A DNA stretch of 64,000 nt from G963701675 sp963701675 (GCA_963701675.1 OY969623.1:5704001-5768000); one strand, 5' to 3'; counted from the first letter of the stretch, positions 53,571 through 63,415 are shown. Notes: a model not told the origin generated them from the letters alone. Made by a program: numbers and translations.

Positions 53571-55451
53571 TCATGGACCGTTCGGCGCCAACTTCTTCAC
53601 CTCCGCTTGCGCGGCTTCGACATGGGGCCGAAGTGCGGCATCGGAGGATTGCCCGTAAAGCAAGACAACGTCACGATAGATGACCAACGCCTCCTCCGGT
53701 TTGGTTGACCGAAGTTCATCGGCCGCGGCTAGCTTGTCTGCGATGAGTTCCAAACGAACCTGGCGAAGGTCTCGACCACGCGGCATCTTTTGATCGAGCT
53801 CCAGTAACTTGCGGGCCGCCAACAACCGCGCTGCACGTGCATAAATAACTGTTCCAGTCGTTTCCCTTACCGATTTCCAACGATCCATTGCCAGTGCATA
53901 GTCACCGAAGTGCTCGGCGCGGTAAGCTTCCGTGTCCCTTTCAAACATACTCATGCCCTGGCTCAGGTTGTACTCATAGTGCTCGACGGTGCGTAACGCT
54001 TCCAGGTGTTTCGCGGCGAGGAGGCCCAAGGGGCGGTTTTCGCTATCCGCCTCATCTTTGTACTTCAGGAGCTGTTCCCAACGTTGCTTCGCCAGATCGA
54101 GTTCACCCGCTTCTTCGTAGCGAATCGCCGCTTGCGCGATCGGCTCGGCCTCGCCTTCCGGCGTTAGCTTCAAGCGCATCCGATTGTGCAATTGTTTTTC
54201 CTGAAGTGCCACATCCGCTTGATCGGCCCAGCGCCGCATTTGTTTGGCCTGGTCATCGTTGCGATTCTTGTAATGCTTGAAGTACGTCTCAATCGGCCCA
54301 TGCCGCGCCTTGTCCCACTCGGCGGGATCGTCCGATGACATGTAAGCATGGGCATGTTCATACAACTGTTCCGGCGCGGGAGGCCGAGTCACGTGCCAGA
54401 CGATGAACGCCACCCCGGCCAACAGGGCGGTGATGCCGAGGGCCTGGAACCACTTGCGTTCAAAAATAGGACGGGATTTACGTTTGTTCTTTTTCTTCGT
54501 GGCGGCATCGCGCAACAACCGCGCCGCCTCACGGTCCGCTTCGTTTTTAGGCCGGCGATTCTTCGGAACGTCTATCCGTCGTGCGGTGGCGAGATCGACG
54601 CCTGCACTTCGCTGGGCGGCCACCTTATCCGTAATGTCCTGCAATGCCCGCGACACGAGTGCGGCGTCCAACGGTCGCTTGGCCGGCTCCTTTTCCATCA
54701 ATTGACAAACCAGCGTGTCCAACCACACCGGGATGTCCATGACGTGCCGCGACGGGCGTTCAAACGTGCCCTCGGTATGGGCCAGGAACATTTTGAGGGT
54801 GTTGTCGGCGGTGAACGGCCGCTTTCCCGTTAGGAGCTCGTAGAAAACCACACCGAGCGAATACAAGTCGGACTTATATGTGAGATTGGGCTCGCCGCGA
54901 CACTGTTCGGGCGACATATAGGAGGCAGTGCCGACCGTGCAATTGGTCGACGTCAGTTGAATCGACTCCAGCCCTTCAAGTCCTTTGGCGATGCCGAAGT
55001 CGGTGAGCTTCACCGTGCCGTCGGTCGTCATCATGATGTTGGCGGGCTTGAGATCGCGGTGAACGATGCCTTTGCCATGGGCGTGCTTCAGCGCTTCGCA
55101 TACCCGAAGCCCGACGGTAATGACTTCTTCCCAGGTGAATCGGCCGCGTCGTTGTAACAATGTTTCCAGCGAGTCACCGTCAACGTACTCCATCACGTAG
55201 AACGGCGTTTCACGGTGCCGGCCATTGGCGTACAGCCGAACGATGTTCGGATGTTTGAGATGCTTGAGGATTTCCGTCTCGCGCTCGAAGCGTGCGAGTG
55301 CGGTCGGATTAGCGTCATGGCCGCCGGCGATGACTTTAACCGCCACCGCTTGCCCCGTCGCGGTGAAGCGGCCGCGGTACACGGTACCCATGGCGCCGCT
55401 GCCAATTTCTTTCTCAATCGTGAATGGTCCGAGTTCCTGCCCGAGTCGCAT
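53571..55451 (-). CDS. Ser/Thr protein kinase with external TPR-like domain
   Basis: 626 residues. Kinase domain first (residues 9-270): GSGAMGTVYRGRF, the Lys in VAVKVI, HRDLKPANIMM, DFGIAKG, SPEQ. One membrane helix near 334-354 (WFQALGITALLAGVAFIVWHV, given in part: LGITALLAGVAFIVW). The part after it is helical with TPR-like pairs (IRYEEAGELDLAKQRWEQLL in pieces), so it should sense or bind something outside the membrane. All catalytic residues are present. Confidence 0.94.
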   Translation of the reverse strand: MRLGQELGPFTIEKEIGSGAMGTVYRGRFTATGQAVAVKVIAGGHDANPTALARFERETEILKHLKHPNIVRLYANGRHRETPFYVMEYVDGDSLETLLQRRGRFTWEEVITVGLRVCEALKHAHGKGIVHRDLKPANIMMTTDGTVKLTDFGIAKGLEGLESIQLTSTNCTVGTASYMSPEQCRGEPNLTYKSDLYSLGVVFYELLTGKRPFTADNTLKMFLAHTEGTFERPSRHVMDIPVWLDTLVCQLMEKEPAKRPLDAALVSRALQDITDKVAAQRSAGVDLATARRIDVPKNRRPKNEADREAARLLRDAATKKKNKRKSRPIFERKWFQALGITALLAGVAFIVWHVTRPPAPEQLYEHAHAYMSSDDPAEWDKARHGPIETYFKHYKNRNDDQAKQMRRWADQADVALQEKQLHNRMRLKLTPEGEAEPIAQAAIRYEEAGELDLAKQRWEQLLKYKDEADSENRPLGLLAAKHLEALRTVEHYEYNLSQGMSMFERDTEAYRAEHFGDYALAMDRWKSVRETTGTVIYARAARLLAARKLLELDQKMPRGRDLRQVRLELIADKLAAADELRSTKPEEALVIYRDVVLLYGQSSDAALRPHVEAAQAEVKKLAPNGP

Positions 55452-55511
55452 CGAGTTTTCCCAACCACATCGCTATCTGTAATTCTGAATGATTCGAGGC
55501 GGCTTCGCAAT

Positions 55512-56096
55512 TCACTTTGTCAGATTCTTCATCCGATCCTGAACCAGCCGGCTGATTTGTTTGAACTCCGGGGTGCCGGACACGCCGACCCACTCGAAGA
55601 CGGCCGACTCGCTGCTCGTCACGATGACGCCGGCACCCTCCATTCGCTCGAGAGCGCGGTCATGGTCAAAGGAACTTCGGCTGGCAACGGCATCGGCGGC
55701 GACATAGACACGAAAGTCGAGCGCCAACAGGTCCAACGCCGTTTGCTGCACGCAGACGTGAGTTTCAATGCCGGCGAGCAGCACCTTGGGGCGTCCTGCA
55801 GTGCGAAAGCCATCGATCACGGCCGGGATGGCACAACAGCTGAAGGCCATTTTCTCCGGCCGTTCCGGAAGCTTGGCCGCCAGTTCCTTCACCGTGACAC
55901 CGAGGCCTTTGGGGTACTGCTCTGTCGCCTGAACCGTCATGCCGAGTATCTTGGCGGCGTCCACCAAAAACGAGACGTTGCGGATCATTTGGTCGGCGTG
56001 GGGAACGAGTGGAATCAGCTTTTCCTGCACGTCGATGACCAACAAGCCCGTGTCGGCGGCCGACATCTGCGTCGGGTGATACATGAAAATCCCCAT
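55512..56096 (-). CDS. Isochorismatase-family cysteine hydrolase
   Basis: 194 residues. Catalytic Asp in LLVIDVQEKL, Lys in PEKMAF, and Cys in GIETHVCVQQTALDLL, the usual triad. The family includes isochorismatases, nicotinamidases and related amidohydrolases; SSFDHDRALERM and the cis-peptide region of isochorismatases are present, but the substrate is uncertain. The start may be one of several Met in the first 11 residues. Confidence 0.88.
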   Translation of the reverse strand: MGIFMYHPTQMSAADTGLLVIDVQEKLIPLVPHADQMIRNVSFLVDAAKILGMTVQATEQYPKGLGVTVKELAAKLPERPEKMAFSCCAIPAVIDGFRTAGRPKVLLAGIETHVCVQQTALDLLALDFRVYVAADAVASRSSFDHDRALERMEGAGVIVTSSESAVFEWVGVSGTPEFKQISRLVQDRMKNLTK

Positions 56097-56128
56097 TCGT
56101 AGATAATAACCTCAGCCGCTTCGCGCGG

Positions 56129-56146
56129 CGCTAAGCCGCAAGCGGC
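56129..56146 (-). repeat. Short palindromic dispersed repeat, copy 3 (inverted)
   Basis: CGCTAAGCCGCAAGCGGC, the reverse complement of the cores at 4286-4303 and 23905-23922. It lies between the isochorismatase and the small membrane protein. Confidence 0.7.
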
Positions 56147-56166
56147 AGACGGAGGAGAACGTATTA

Positions 56167-56466
56167 ATGTATATCAATCTCATTCTCGCCGTGTTCTGGC
56201 TCGTGCTCGGCATCGCCTTGTTCGTACTCCGTTGGGTGAAGCCCGACACCACCGCCGTTCGCGTCGAAGTATACGGCATATCCGTCGGTTGGATAGCCAT
56301 ACTTCTGGCGCTCTACAACGTCTTGCGCTTCGTTCGCGTTCGCGCCGCGCAGACAGCTGCTTCGCAGGATGATCGCTTGTTCAAAGTGCGGCAGCCCCGA
56401 AGTCCAGCGGCGACCGAGTACGATTCGACGTTCGATTTCACCGACCAAGAGAAGTCCAAGCCCTAG
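56167..56466 (+). CDS. Small membrane protein (99 aa)
   Basis: Two hydrophobic helices: YINLILAVFWLVLGIALFVL and VGWIAILLALYNVLRFV, with a short loop between, and a charged tail (QDDRLFKVRQPRSP). The ribosome binding site GGAGGAG lies 9-15 bases before the ATG. Unknown function. Confidence 0.7.
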   Translation: MYINLILAVFWLVLGIALFVLRWVKPDTTAVRVEVYGISVGWIAILLALYNVLRFVRVRAAQTAASQDDRLFKVRQPRSPAATEYDSTFDFTDQEKSKP

Positions 56467-56468
56467 TC

Positions 56469-56547
56469 TGTAGTGTGCGTCCAGTCCGCGCAGACGCACC
56501 GATGTCCCACCGTTCGGTGCGTCTGCGAAAACTGGACGCACCCTACA
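56469..56547. repeat. Long imperfect palindrome (REP-like) upstream of purF
   Basis: Outer TGTAG (56469-56473) and CTACA (56543-56547) frame GTGCGTCCAGT and CGCAGACGCACCG, each matched on the other side (ACTGGACGCAC, CGGTGCGTCTGCG). The arms are about 30 bp with small bulges. It sits about 110 bp before purF and could be a terminator/attenuator or a dispersed repeat. Confidence 0.8.
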
Positions 56548-56656
56548 ACTGACACCGCAAACTTGTTGCGCCTTCGGAGCGGCCGTATAATGCGCGTGAC
56601 GTTGCGCACGGCGGCGCTCGGGCACTCGCTTCAAGGCTACAAAACCAAAGGGCGGC

Positions 56657-58255
56657 ATGGACGAACTCCACCATGAGTGCGGTATCGCGGCGGTCTACCA
56701 TCTCGACGGCGATAGTCCATCCGACCTCGCCCCACCCGCCGGACCGGATCAAGTAAGCCGGTTGATGCCGCGCATGTTGCTCGATTTGCAGAATCGCGGC
56801 CAGCTCGCGGCCGGTTTCACTTCATTCAACCCGAAACGCGAACAGATTCTGCATACATACAAGCAGATCGGCACCGTGATCGAGGCGTTCCGTCTCAACC
56901 ACGAAGCGAAGCACGAGAGCATCATGCGCCAGTTCTCGGGGCGGGCGGCCATCGGACATGTTCGTTACGCGACCTGCGGCGCCAACGACATCGGCTACGC
57001 GCAACCGTTCGATCGGCATCACGGCTGCAAATGGAAGTGCTTCAGCTTCGCCTTCAACGGCCAGCTGGCCAACTTCGCCGAACTCAAAGCCGAACTTCTG
57101 GCGTCGGCCGACTATCATTTGACACGCGAGAGCGACACCGAAGTCATCATGCACTGCATCGCCCAGGAGTTGCGCGGCGAAGAACGGCCCGACCTGGTCA
57201 CGGTCTTTCGCAATCTCAGCAAGCGCTTCGACGGCGCTTACAACATTGTCTACATGAATGCGATGGGCGACATGGTCGTAATGCGCGACCCCAAAGGCAT
57301 TCGACCGCTTTGCTACGCCCAAGACGGCCCGCTGTTCGCGGCTGCCAGCGAAAGTGTTGCCCTTTCCAACCTCGGTTTTACCGATGTCCGTTCATTGGAA
57401 CCCGGCGAACTCATTGCCATTCAAGATGGCCGACTTCAGGTGGTGCGGTATGCCTCGCCTCAGAAGCCCGCGCACTGCTTCTTTGAGTGGATCTACTTCG
57501 CCAACGTTGCCAGCACGCTCGACGACCGGAGTGTTTATCTGTCGCGCTCGGCGTTGGGCATGGAATTGGCCCGCCAGGAGCGCAAGCTCGCCGTCGTGCC
57601 GTTGGATGAAGACACCGTGGTTGTGCCGGTACCCGATACCGGGAAAGCCGCGGCCGACGCAATGGCCTATGAACTCGGCTTGCGCTCCGTCGAAGGATTG
57701 ATGCGCAACCGCTACGTCGGGCGCACCTTTATCGAGGGCCAAAACCGGGTGAGTCGGGCGCGACTCAAATACACGCCGCTGCCCGAAGTGCTGGCCGGCA
57801 AACGCGTCCTTCTGATCGAAGACACCATCGTCCGCAGCACCACGCTGCAATCGTTGCTCCATCACATGCGCGACCGCGGCGGGGCCCGGGAAATTCATGT
57901 TCGCATTGCTTGTCCGCCCATCGTCGCGCCGTGTTTTTACGGCATCGACATGTCTACCGTAAAGGAGCTATTCGCGCCGAAGTTTATGAAGGGGCAGCGA
58001 GTGACCGATGAAGAACAGCGCGCGATGGCCAAGGAACTTGCGGCCGACAGCCTCGTCTACCTGCCGCTCGAAGCCGTCGCTCGATGCATTGGCCTAGGCG
58101 ATGATCACCTCTGCCGTGCGTGCATCACCGGCGACTATCCGACGCCGGCCGGGACGCAACTCTATCAAGTCGCCTTACGAAACCGTAACGGCGGACCGAA
58201 CGGACGCACCTACGAGAAACCCCACGTAGATCGAGGCATCGCTTCGCGGGTGTAA
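56657..58255 (+). CDS. purF: Amidophosphoribosyltransferase
   Basis: First step of purine synthesis, PRPP plus glutamine to phosphoribosylamine. 532 residues. A short propeptide (MDELHHE) precedes the catalytic Cys8 of CGIAAV. Glutamine site and PRPP site: RGQLAAGF, FNGQLANF, LLIEDTIVRSTT (PRPP loop). The iron-sulfur ligands are present: Cys in HCFFEWIYF, Cys in CPPIVAPC, and CxxC in DHLCRACITGD. So it is the iron-sulfur type. Start ATG follows GGGCGGC, weak. A palindrome lies about 110 bp upstream. Confidence 0.95.
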   Translation: MDELHHECGIAAVYHLDGDSPSDLAPPAGPDQVSRLMPRMLLDLQNRGQLAAGFTSFNPKREQILHTYKQIGTVIEAFRLNHEAKHESIMRQFSGRAAIGHVRYATCGANDIGYAQPFDRHHGCKWKCFSFAFNGQLANFAELKAELLASADYHLTRESDTEVIMHCIAQELRGEERPDLVTVFRNLSKRFDGAYNIVYMNAMGDMVVMRDPKGIRPLCYAQDGPLFAAASESVALSNLGFTDVRSLEPGELIAIQDGRLQVVRYASPQKPAHCFFEWIYFANVASTLDDRSVYLSRSALGMELARQERKLAVVPLDEDTVVVPVPDTGKAAADAMAYELGLRSVEGLMRNRYVGRTFIEGQNRVSRARLKYTPLPEVLAGKRVLLIEDTIVRSTTLQSLLHHMRDRGGAREIHVRIACPPIVAPCFYGIDMSTVKELFAPKFMKGQRVTDEEQRAMAKELAADSLVYLPLEAVARCIGLGDDHLCRACITGDYPTPAGTQLYQVALRNRNGGPNGRTYEKPHVDRGIASRV

Positions 58256-58281
58256 AGCGCTTAAGTAATGGAGGACCATTT

Positions 58282-58334
58282 GTAGCCGCAACCTTTAGGT
58301 TGCGCTGTCTTCGCAGGCTGAAGCCTGCGGCTAC
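58282..58334. repeat. REP-like element with two hairpins, after purF
   Basis: CGCAACC-TTTA-GGTTGCG (58287-58304) and CGCAGGCT-GA-AGCCTGCG (58312-58329), framed by GTAGCCG and CGGCTAC. The layout is like that at 43093-43147 with different arms. Confidence 0.8.
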
Positions 58335-58353
58335 AGTACTTTGTTGGCCGCAT

Positions 58354-58935
58354 TTAGTCCTTGTCCGAGAGTTGCAAGTCTTCAATCAGGCTTTGGCGCA
58401 CGTCTTCCGTCAGCGTTGGGCTTACATGGCGATAGGCGTCGTGCATCACTTCGCAATATGACTGCCGCCGCCGATCGCTAAGCAAGTCGCGTGTTTCTTG
58501 ATCGACATGAAACTGCAGCCAATGCGTGGTGTCGGCGCACCGATCTTCCGGTCGGCAAGTTACGAGCGTGGCCGGAAGCCGATGGTCGCCGGCACACAGC
58601 CGTATCGCATCGCCGGAAATGTTGCTCCACGAATCCGTGCTCATGGACGAATCGATCACCAGCGCCGATTGCAAATGTCCCTTCTGGGGCAAGAGCCGGT
58701 TGTAAATGTCAAGTTCCTGCTGGATTCGGTTTTCCTCGACGAGCCGGGCGACGCGCACGAGTTCCTGAAGGTGAAACCACAGCGTTTGCCGATTCTGAAA
58801 TATCAACGTGACAGCCGGGCCGATTCGGACCCGGCGATAGCGATCGACGTAGCGAGCGTGGTATTCAAAGAACTCGCGGCGACGGCGGGAATACTCGTCG
58901 AGCGGCAACAGGTCGTCAACCGTGAGCGGTCGCAT
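58354..58935 (-). CDS. DUF3501 family protein
   Basis: 193 residues. The start (LTVDDLLPLDEYSRRRREFF) and RVRIGPAVTLIFQNRQTLWFHLQE, split here, fit DUF3501, a family of unknown function often near reductive or sulfur-related genes. No signal peptide. Next to an aquaporin, 18 bp apart, same strand. Confidence 0.82.
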   Translation of the reverse strand: MRPLTVDDLLPLDEYSRRRREFFEYHARYVDRYRRVRIGPAVTLIFQNRQTLWFHLQELVRVARLVEENRIQQELDIYNRLLPQKGHLQSALVIDSSMSTDSWSNISGDAIRLCAGDHRLPATLVTCRPEDRCADTTHWLQFHVDQETRDLLSDRRRQSYCEVMHDAYRHVSPTLTEDVRQSLIEDLQLSDKD

Positions 58936-58953
58936 ACCACCCCCGACGGGCGG

Positions 58954-59811
58954 TTACTTCCTGACGCGTGAAAGTGTGCCGGGTGTCGCCGAGTTCTTGT
59001 GACTGGCCGAATGCGGACCGGAAGTTTCGACCGGCCCCGTTTCAGCAGGGAGGATAAGCATGTTGTAAATCACGCCGGCCAACAACGCGCCGGCAATCGG
59101 ACCGAACCAGTACGGCAGACCGTTGTCGGCGAACGGCTTGGCCCTGGCAAGTTCCGGGATCGAACTTTCCCAAATGACCGTCCCGAACCAGCGTGCCGGG
59201 TTGACGGCCGCGCCGGTGTAACCGAATGCAGCGATGGTCACGACGATGAGCGCTATACCCACCCATAAACCGGTCAAGCGTTTGCCCCATCCACCCGGCA
59301 GTCGCAAGAATCGCGGATCGACGATAGTTCCGTAAATGATGAAGGCGACGATGAAAGTAATAACCGTTTCGACGATCGCCCCTTTGAACATCACGCCTCG
59401 GGTAACGCCGGCTTCGCCAAATGCCTGCAAATTGAGATGCGGTGTGCCCATTTGTGCCGCGGCCAGAACGAACGGTGTGAAGGCCAATCGAATCAATCCG
59501 CCGGCAGCCGCCGCGCCCAGCAACTGCACGAAGATGAGCACGATAGTCTTTGGCCCGTCTATCCGTTTGAATACCCATTGCATGAGCGTGATGGCCGGAT
59601 TGAGATAGCCGTTGGAATACGGAAGCACGGCCGCCAGCGCCACCGCGTACGCCAAGCCGTACGCCAATGCAATGCCGACCACGCCGAGCGCCAGTTCCGG
59701 ATGCCCGGTGAGCAACGCGATCTGGTTGGCACACACAGCACTCGCGGCGAGGAACACGACGGCAAACGTGCCCAGTAATTCCATCAAATAGCCGCGCAAG
59801 TTCTTTTCCAT
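58954..59811 (-). CDS. MIP-family channel (aquaporin/glycerol facilitator)
   Basis: 285 residues, six membrane helices. The two pore loops are NPAITLMQW and NPARWFGTVIW, each with the NPA motif; the second has the selectivity Arg. The sequence between helices (NLQAFGEAGVTRG) is longer than in standard aquaporins. Water versus glycerol transport cannot be set by eye. It is transcribed away from tRNA-Leu with a 165-bp gap. Confidence 0.9.
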   Translation of the reverse strand: MEKNLRGYLMELLGTFAVVFLAASAVCANQIALLTGHPELALGVVGIALAYGLAYAVALAAVLPYSNGYLNPAITLMQWVFKRIDGPKTIVLIFVQLLGAAAAGGLIRLAFTPFVLAAAQMGTPHLNLQAFGEAGVTRGVMFKGAIVETVITFIVAFIIYGTIVDPRFLRLPGGWGKRLTGLWVGIALIVVTIAAFGYTGAAVNPARWFGTVIWESSIPELARAKPFADNGLPYWFGPIAGALLAGVIYNMLILPAETGPVETSGPHSASHKNSATPGTLSRVRK

Positions 59812-59975
59812 GATCGTAAGTCCTGCGAACGTTCTCTTTAGCCCACCGTGAGTGACAGAGGCTAAGCATGTGGGACGGGGGTATCTAAGCGATAAGTGCT
59901 TGGCCTGTCAAGGCAGGAGATGCGGCGACCCTTGCCCGGAATCGTGCCGACGCGTATTCTGGCGAATGTCGCCGG

Positions 59976-60058
59976 GCCGAAGTGGCGGAATGGCAGACGC
60001 GCCGGTCTCAAAATCCGGTCCACGCAAGTGGGTGTGGGTTCAAGTCCCACCTTCGGCA
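59976..60058 (+). tRNA. tRNA-Leu (anticodon CAA)
   Basis: Long variable arm type: GCCGAAGTGGCGGAATGGC start, anticodon loop CTCAAAA, long arm, T arm GGGTTCAAGTCCC, acceptor end CTTCGGC plus discriminator A. The anticodon stem has a U-U pair next to the loop. No CCA coded. Reads UUG. Confidence 0.94.
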
Positions 60059-60334
60059 GTAGATCCGCTTGCCGTAGGCAACCTTCGCGACGGGCTGTTC
60101 GAAGCTGGCTCCGCGTCGCAGTTCGCCAGACGCGACAGTCGGGGTCGAGTTACTTCTTTTTCGTATGCTTGACGAATTTAACAAGTTGCTGCAGATCATG
60201 AGCCGAAAACAGGGCTAATCCTCGCTCTGGTCGCCCTTTAGGTCCGGCAGTCCGTAAACGCTTCGTGCTGGTGTGCAGTCTTTCTTGGTGCGGTCTCCGC
60301 ACCGATGGCGCATGGATTGACGGAGGATCGACCC

Positions 60335-63300
60335 GTGACAGGCCACCCTAGGGCGCACCCAATGAACGAGGAAGCGGTTTTTCTGGAGGCGATCCAGAAA
60401 GCTACACTCGAAGAACGTGTCGCGTTCCTGGACGCCGTTTGTGCTGGCAAACCGGAGTTGCGCCGCGGCGTCGAGCTGCTGCTCAAGGCCGTCGCCAAGG
60501 TCGGCAACTTCCTCGAATCGCCTGCCCTGGCGCCGGTCCCCACCGGCGATGGGCCGGTCTCCGAGCGCCCCGGCACGGTCATCGGACCGTATAAGCTGCT
60601 CCAGCAGATCGGCGAAGGCGGCATGGGCACCGTCTACATGGCGGAGCAAACCGAGCCCATCCAACGCAAGGTCGCTCTTAAGGTCATCAAGCCGGGCATG
60701 GACAGCCGCCAAGTGATCGCTCGTTTCGAGGCTGAGCGGCAAGCGCTGTCCATGATGGACCACGTCAACATTGCCCGCGTACTCGACGCCGGCGCCACGG
60801 ATTCCGGGCGACCGTACTTCGTCATGGAGCTGGTCCACGGCGTGCCGATGACCAAGTACTGCGACGACAACCACCTGACGCCACGCGAAAGATTGGAACT
60901 GTTCGTGCCGGTCTGCCACGCGATCCAGCACGCACATCAGAAGGGGATCATCCATCGCGACATCAAGCCGTCGAACGTCATGATCACGCTCTACGACGGC
61001 AAGCCGGTCCCCAAGGTCATTGACTTCGGGGTGGCCAAGGCGACGGAACGACGGCTTACCGAGCGGACGCTGTTTACGCAATACGGCGCCATGGTCGGCA
61101 CGTTCGAGTACATGGCGCCGGAGCAGGCGGAAATGAGCGCCCTGGGCGCCGACACTCGTAGCGACATCTACTCGCTGGGCGTGCTGCTGTATGAGTTGTT
61201 GACCGGCAGCACCCCGTTGAGCTCCAAGCGGATACGGGAGGCGGCGTATGCCGAGATTCTCCGCATGATCAAGGAGGAGGAACCGCCCAAGCCGAGTACG
61301 CGGCTGAGTGATTCGGGCGAGGCACTGGCGTCCATCTCGGCCCAACGGCACATGGAACCGGCCAAACTGACAAGGCTGCTCCGCGGCGAGCTGGACTGGA
61401 TCGTGATGAAGTGCCTGGAGAAGGACCGCAACCGCCGCTACGACACGGCTAGCGCCTTGGTCGGCGACGTGCAGCGGTATTTACACGACGAGCCCGTGGC
61501 CGCGTGCCCGCCATCCAAGTCGTATCGCTTTGGCAAGTTCGCGAGGCGGAACAAGGCGGCCCTAATGACCGCGTCGGTGGTCGCGTTGGCGCTCGCGGCG
61601 GGGACCGCGGTCGCGACTTGGCAAGCGTTCCGGGCGACGCGCGCCATGGCGGCGGCTGTCCAGGAACAGCAGCGCGCCAATCAAGAGGCCGCCACCGCAA
61701 GGAGGGTCATCGGCTCTCTGCAGCAAATGCTCGGCTTGATCGACCCAGACGCCGCCAGTCGCTCCATCCTGTCCTTGAGTGCCGTGCGCTTGCAGGTGAT
61801 GCTCGGCCTTGTCCGCCGCGACGCCGTCCGAGGCCCCGATTACACCATCCTTCAACTCATTGACGACTTCGCGGACAATCTTGAGGAGAAGTTGGCGGAC
61901 CAGCCGGCGGCCGCCGCGGACCTGCACGCCACCATCGGCCGGGCATACGCCGCCCGGGGTGAACGTAACAAGGCGAAGAAGCACCTGGAGCGCGCGCTGG
62001 TCTTGGGTCGCAGCGTCTACGGCGACGAACATGAAAAGTATGCGGACATTCTTGTCGATTACGCACGCCCGGACGCTTCGGACCCATCCGAGCATGAGGC
62101 GCGCGAAGCCGACTTGCGTCGGGCCGTCGCTATCTACCGCGCGAACGGGGTCGGCGGCGAGCTGGTCATCCGAGCACTGACGACGTTGGAATGGAACCTC
62201 CGGGCGCAAGCAAGCGCCGGCGCTCCCGCCAAATGGGACCAGATCGAACCGGTGCTAAACGAAGCCTTGGCGGAGGCGGCCAAATCGCCAGGCATCGAGT
62301 TTCAGGAGATTGCCACCATCTATACCTCGATGGCTCGCCTCCGGATACGCGAGTCCCAGTACGTCGAGGCGGAGCGCATCGCCCGCAAAGGCCTCACGAT
62401 GCACCTAAAGTTGCACCCGGAAAGTCTTAAGACCGGTTGGGGTTACGCCGTTCTCAGCGGGGCACTTAGACCGCAGGGAAAGTTTGCCGACGCGCTGGCG
62501 GCCGACCAACAAGCGCTCCAAAGGATGCGAAACGTCCTCGAGGCTGAACACGGAAGCATTGCATACACGGCGAATGCTGTGATTAACACCCTCGCTATGG
62601 CGGACGATGCGCACGCTTTGGCCGACCTCTTCGCTTCGGTCGCTGAGGTGGGCAAACTCGAGTCGCTATTTCTTGAAATGCTGGAAACGACAAAGCCCTC
62701 CACCTTCCGCTACGACGATCCAGCGTTCGTGGCAGCGCAAGGCCTGGCTCGAATTGTGGATACCTATTTGGATCTGAGTCAGGAATGGCTCGCGACGGGC
62801 AAGGCTCAGGAAGCAGAAAAATCCCGGCAGAAGGTGATCTTACTGTTTGAGAGTTTGCCGACCCAGCTGGCGTCAAATCCCGACATGCTCCCATATGTTT
62901 ACAGCTTCAGCGCGGTCGCATTGATGAAGGCCGGGCAGACCGACCAGGCGAAAGAACTCTGCCGCAAGCTCTTGGACCAGGTAACGCCAACGAGCGGAGA
63001 GGCTCACAACAAACTGGCGTGGTTCCTGGCCACCGCCGAGATCCCGGCGCATCAGGATCCCGCTTTGGCAATCGAATTAGCGAAGAAGGCAGTCGAGTCA
63101 AACCCGCAGTCGAACACTTATCACAAAACGCTGGGCGTCGCTTGTTATCGCGCCGGCGACTGGAAGCAGGCCATCGCGGAACTGGAAAAGGCGATCGGCA
63201 AAGGCGCTAACGGCCACGACTACTTTTTCCTGGCCATGGCGCACTGGAAGCTGGGCGACAAGGACGCGGCCCGCAAACGGTATGACCAGGCCGTGGTGTG

Positions 63301-63415
63301 GATGGACCAGAACCAGCCCAAGGATGAGGAGCTCCGCCGATTCCGCGCTGAGGCCGCCGAAGTACTCGCCGTGAAAGAACCGGCAAGCGACGGCCGTAAA
63401 CCAGAGACCCATTAA
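60335..63415 (+). CDS. Ser/Thr protein kinase with large external TPR domain
   Basis: 1026 residues. An amino-terminal helical part (EAVFLEAIQKATLEERVAFL) precedes the kinase: GEGGMGTVYMAEQ (about 93-105), Lys in VALKVIKPGMDSRQ, HRDIKPSNVMI, DFGVAKATERR, APEQAEMS. A membrane helix lies near 409-430. The last 570 residues are TPR-like (AYAARGERNKAKKHLERAL, FADALAADQQALQRM, LGDKDAARKRYDQAV). This layout is a typical large planctomycete kinase. A GTG at 60335, eight bases after GGAGG (60322-60326), is preferred over the ATG at 60362, which has no binding site. Confidence 0.93.
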   Translation: MTGHPRAHPMNEEAVFLEAIQKATLEERVAFLDAVCAGKPELRRGVELLLKAVAKVGNFLESPALAPVPTGDGPVSERPGTVIGPYKLLQQIGEGGMGTVYMAEQTEPIQRKVALKVIKPGMDSRQVIARFEAERQALSMMDHVNIARVLDAGATDSGRPYFVMELVHGVPMTKYCDDNHLTPRERLELFVPVCHAIQHAHQKGIIHRDIKPSNVMITLYDGKPVPKVIDFGVAKATERRLTERTLFTQYGAMVGTFEYMAPEQAEMSALGADTRSDIYSLGVLLYELLTGSTPLSSKRIREAAYAEILRMIKEEEPPKPSTRLSDSGEALASISAQRHMEPAKLTRLLRGELDWIVMKCLEKDRNRRYDTASALVGDVQRYLHDEPVAACPPSKSYRFGKFARRNKAALMTASVVALALAAGTAVATWQAFRATRAMAAAVQEQQRANQEAATARRVIGSLQQMLGLIDPDAASRSILSLSAVRLQVMLGLVRRDAVRGPDYTILQLIDDFADNLEEKLADQPAAAADLHATIGRAYAARGERNKAKKHLERALVLGRSVYGDEHEKYADILVDYARPDASDPSEHEAREADLRRAVAIYRANGVGGELVIRALTTLEWNLRAQASAGAPAKWDQIEPVLNEALAEAAKSPGIEFQEIATIYTSMARLRIRESQYVEAERIARKGLTMHLKLHPESLKTGWGYAVLSGALRPQGKFADALAADQQALQRMRNVLEAEHGSIAYTANAVINTLAMADDAHALADLFASVAEVGKLESLFLEMLETTKPSTFRYDDPAFVAAQGLARIVDTYLDLSQEWLATGKAQEAEKSRQKVILLFESLPTQLASNPDMLPYVYSFSAVALMKAGQTDQAKELCRKLLDQVTPTSGEAHNKLAWFLATAEIPAHQDPALAIELAKKAVESNPQSNTYHKTLGVACYRAGDWKQAIAELEKAIGKGANGHDYFFLAMAHWKLGDKDAARKRYDQAVVWMDQNQPKDEELRRFRAEAAEVLAVKEPASDGRKPETH

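Noticed and set aside
60165..60218. Tiny frame MLDEFNKLLQIMSRKQG after tRNA-Leu
   Set aside because: Seventeen codons with no ribosome binding site; no reason to call it a gene.
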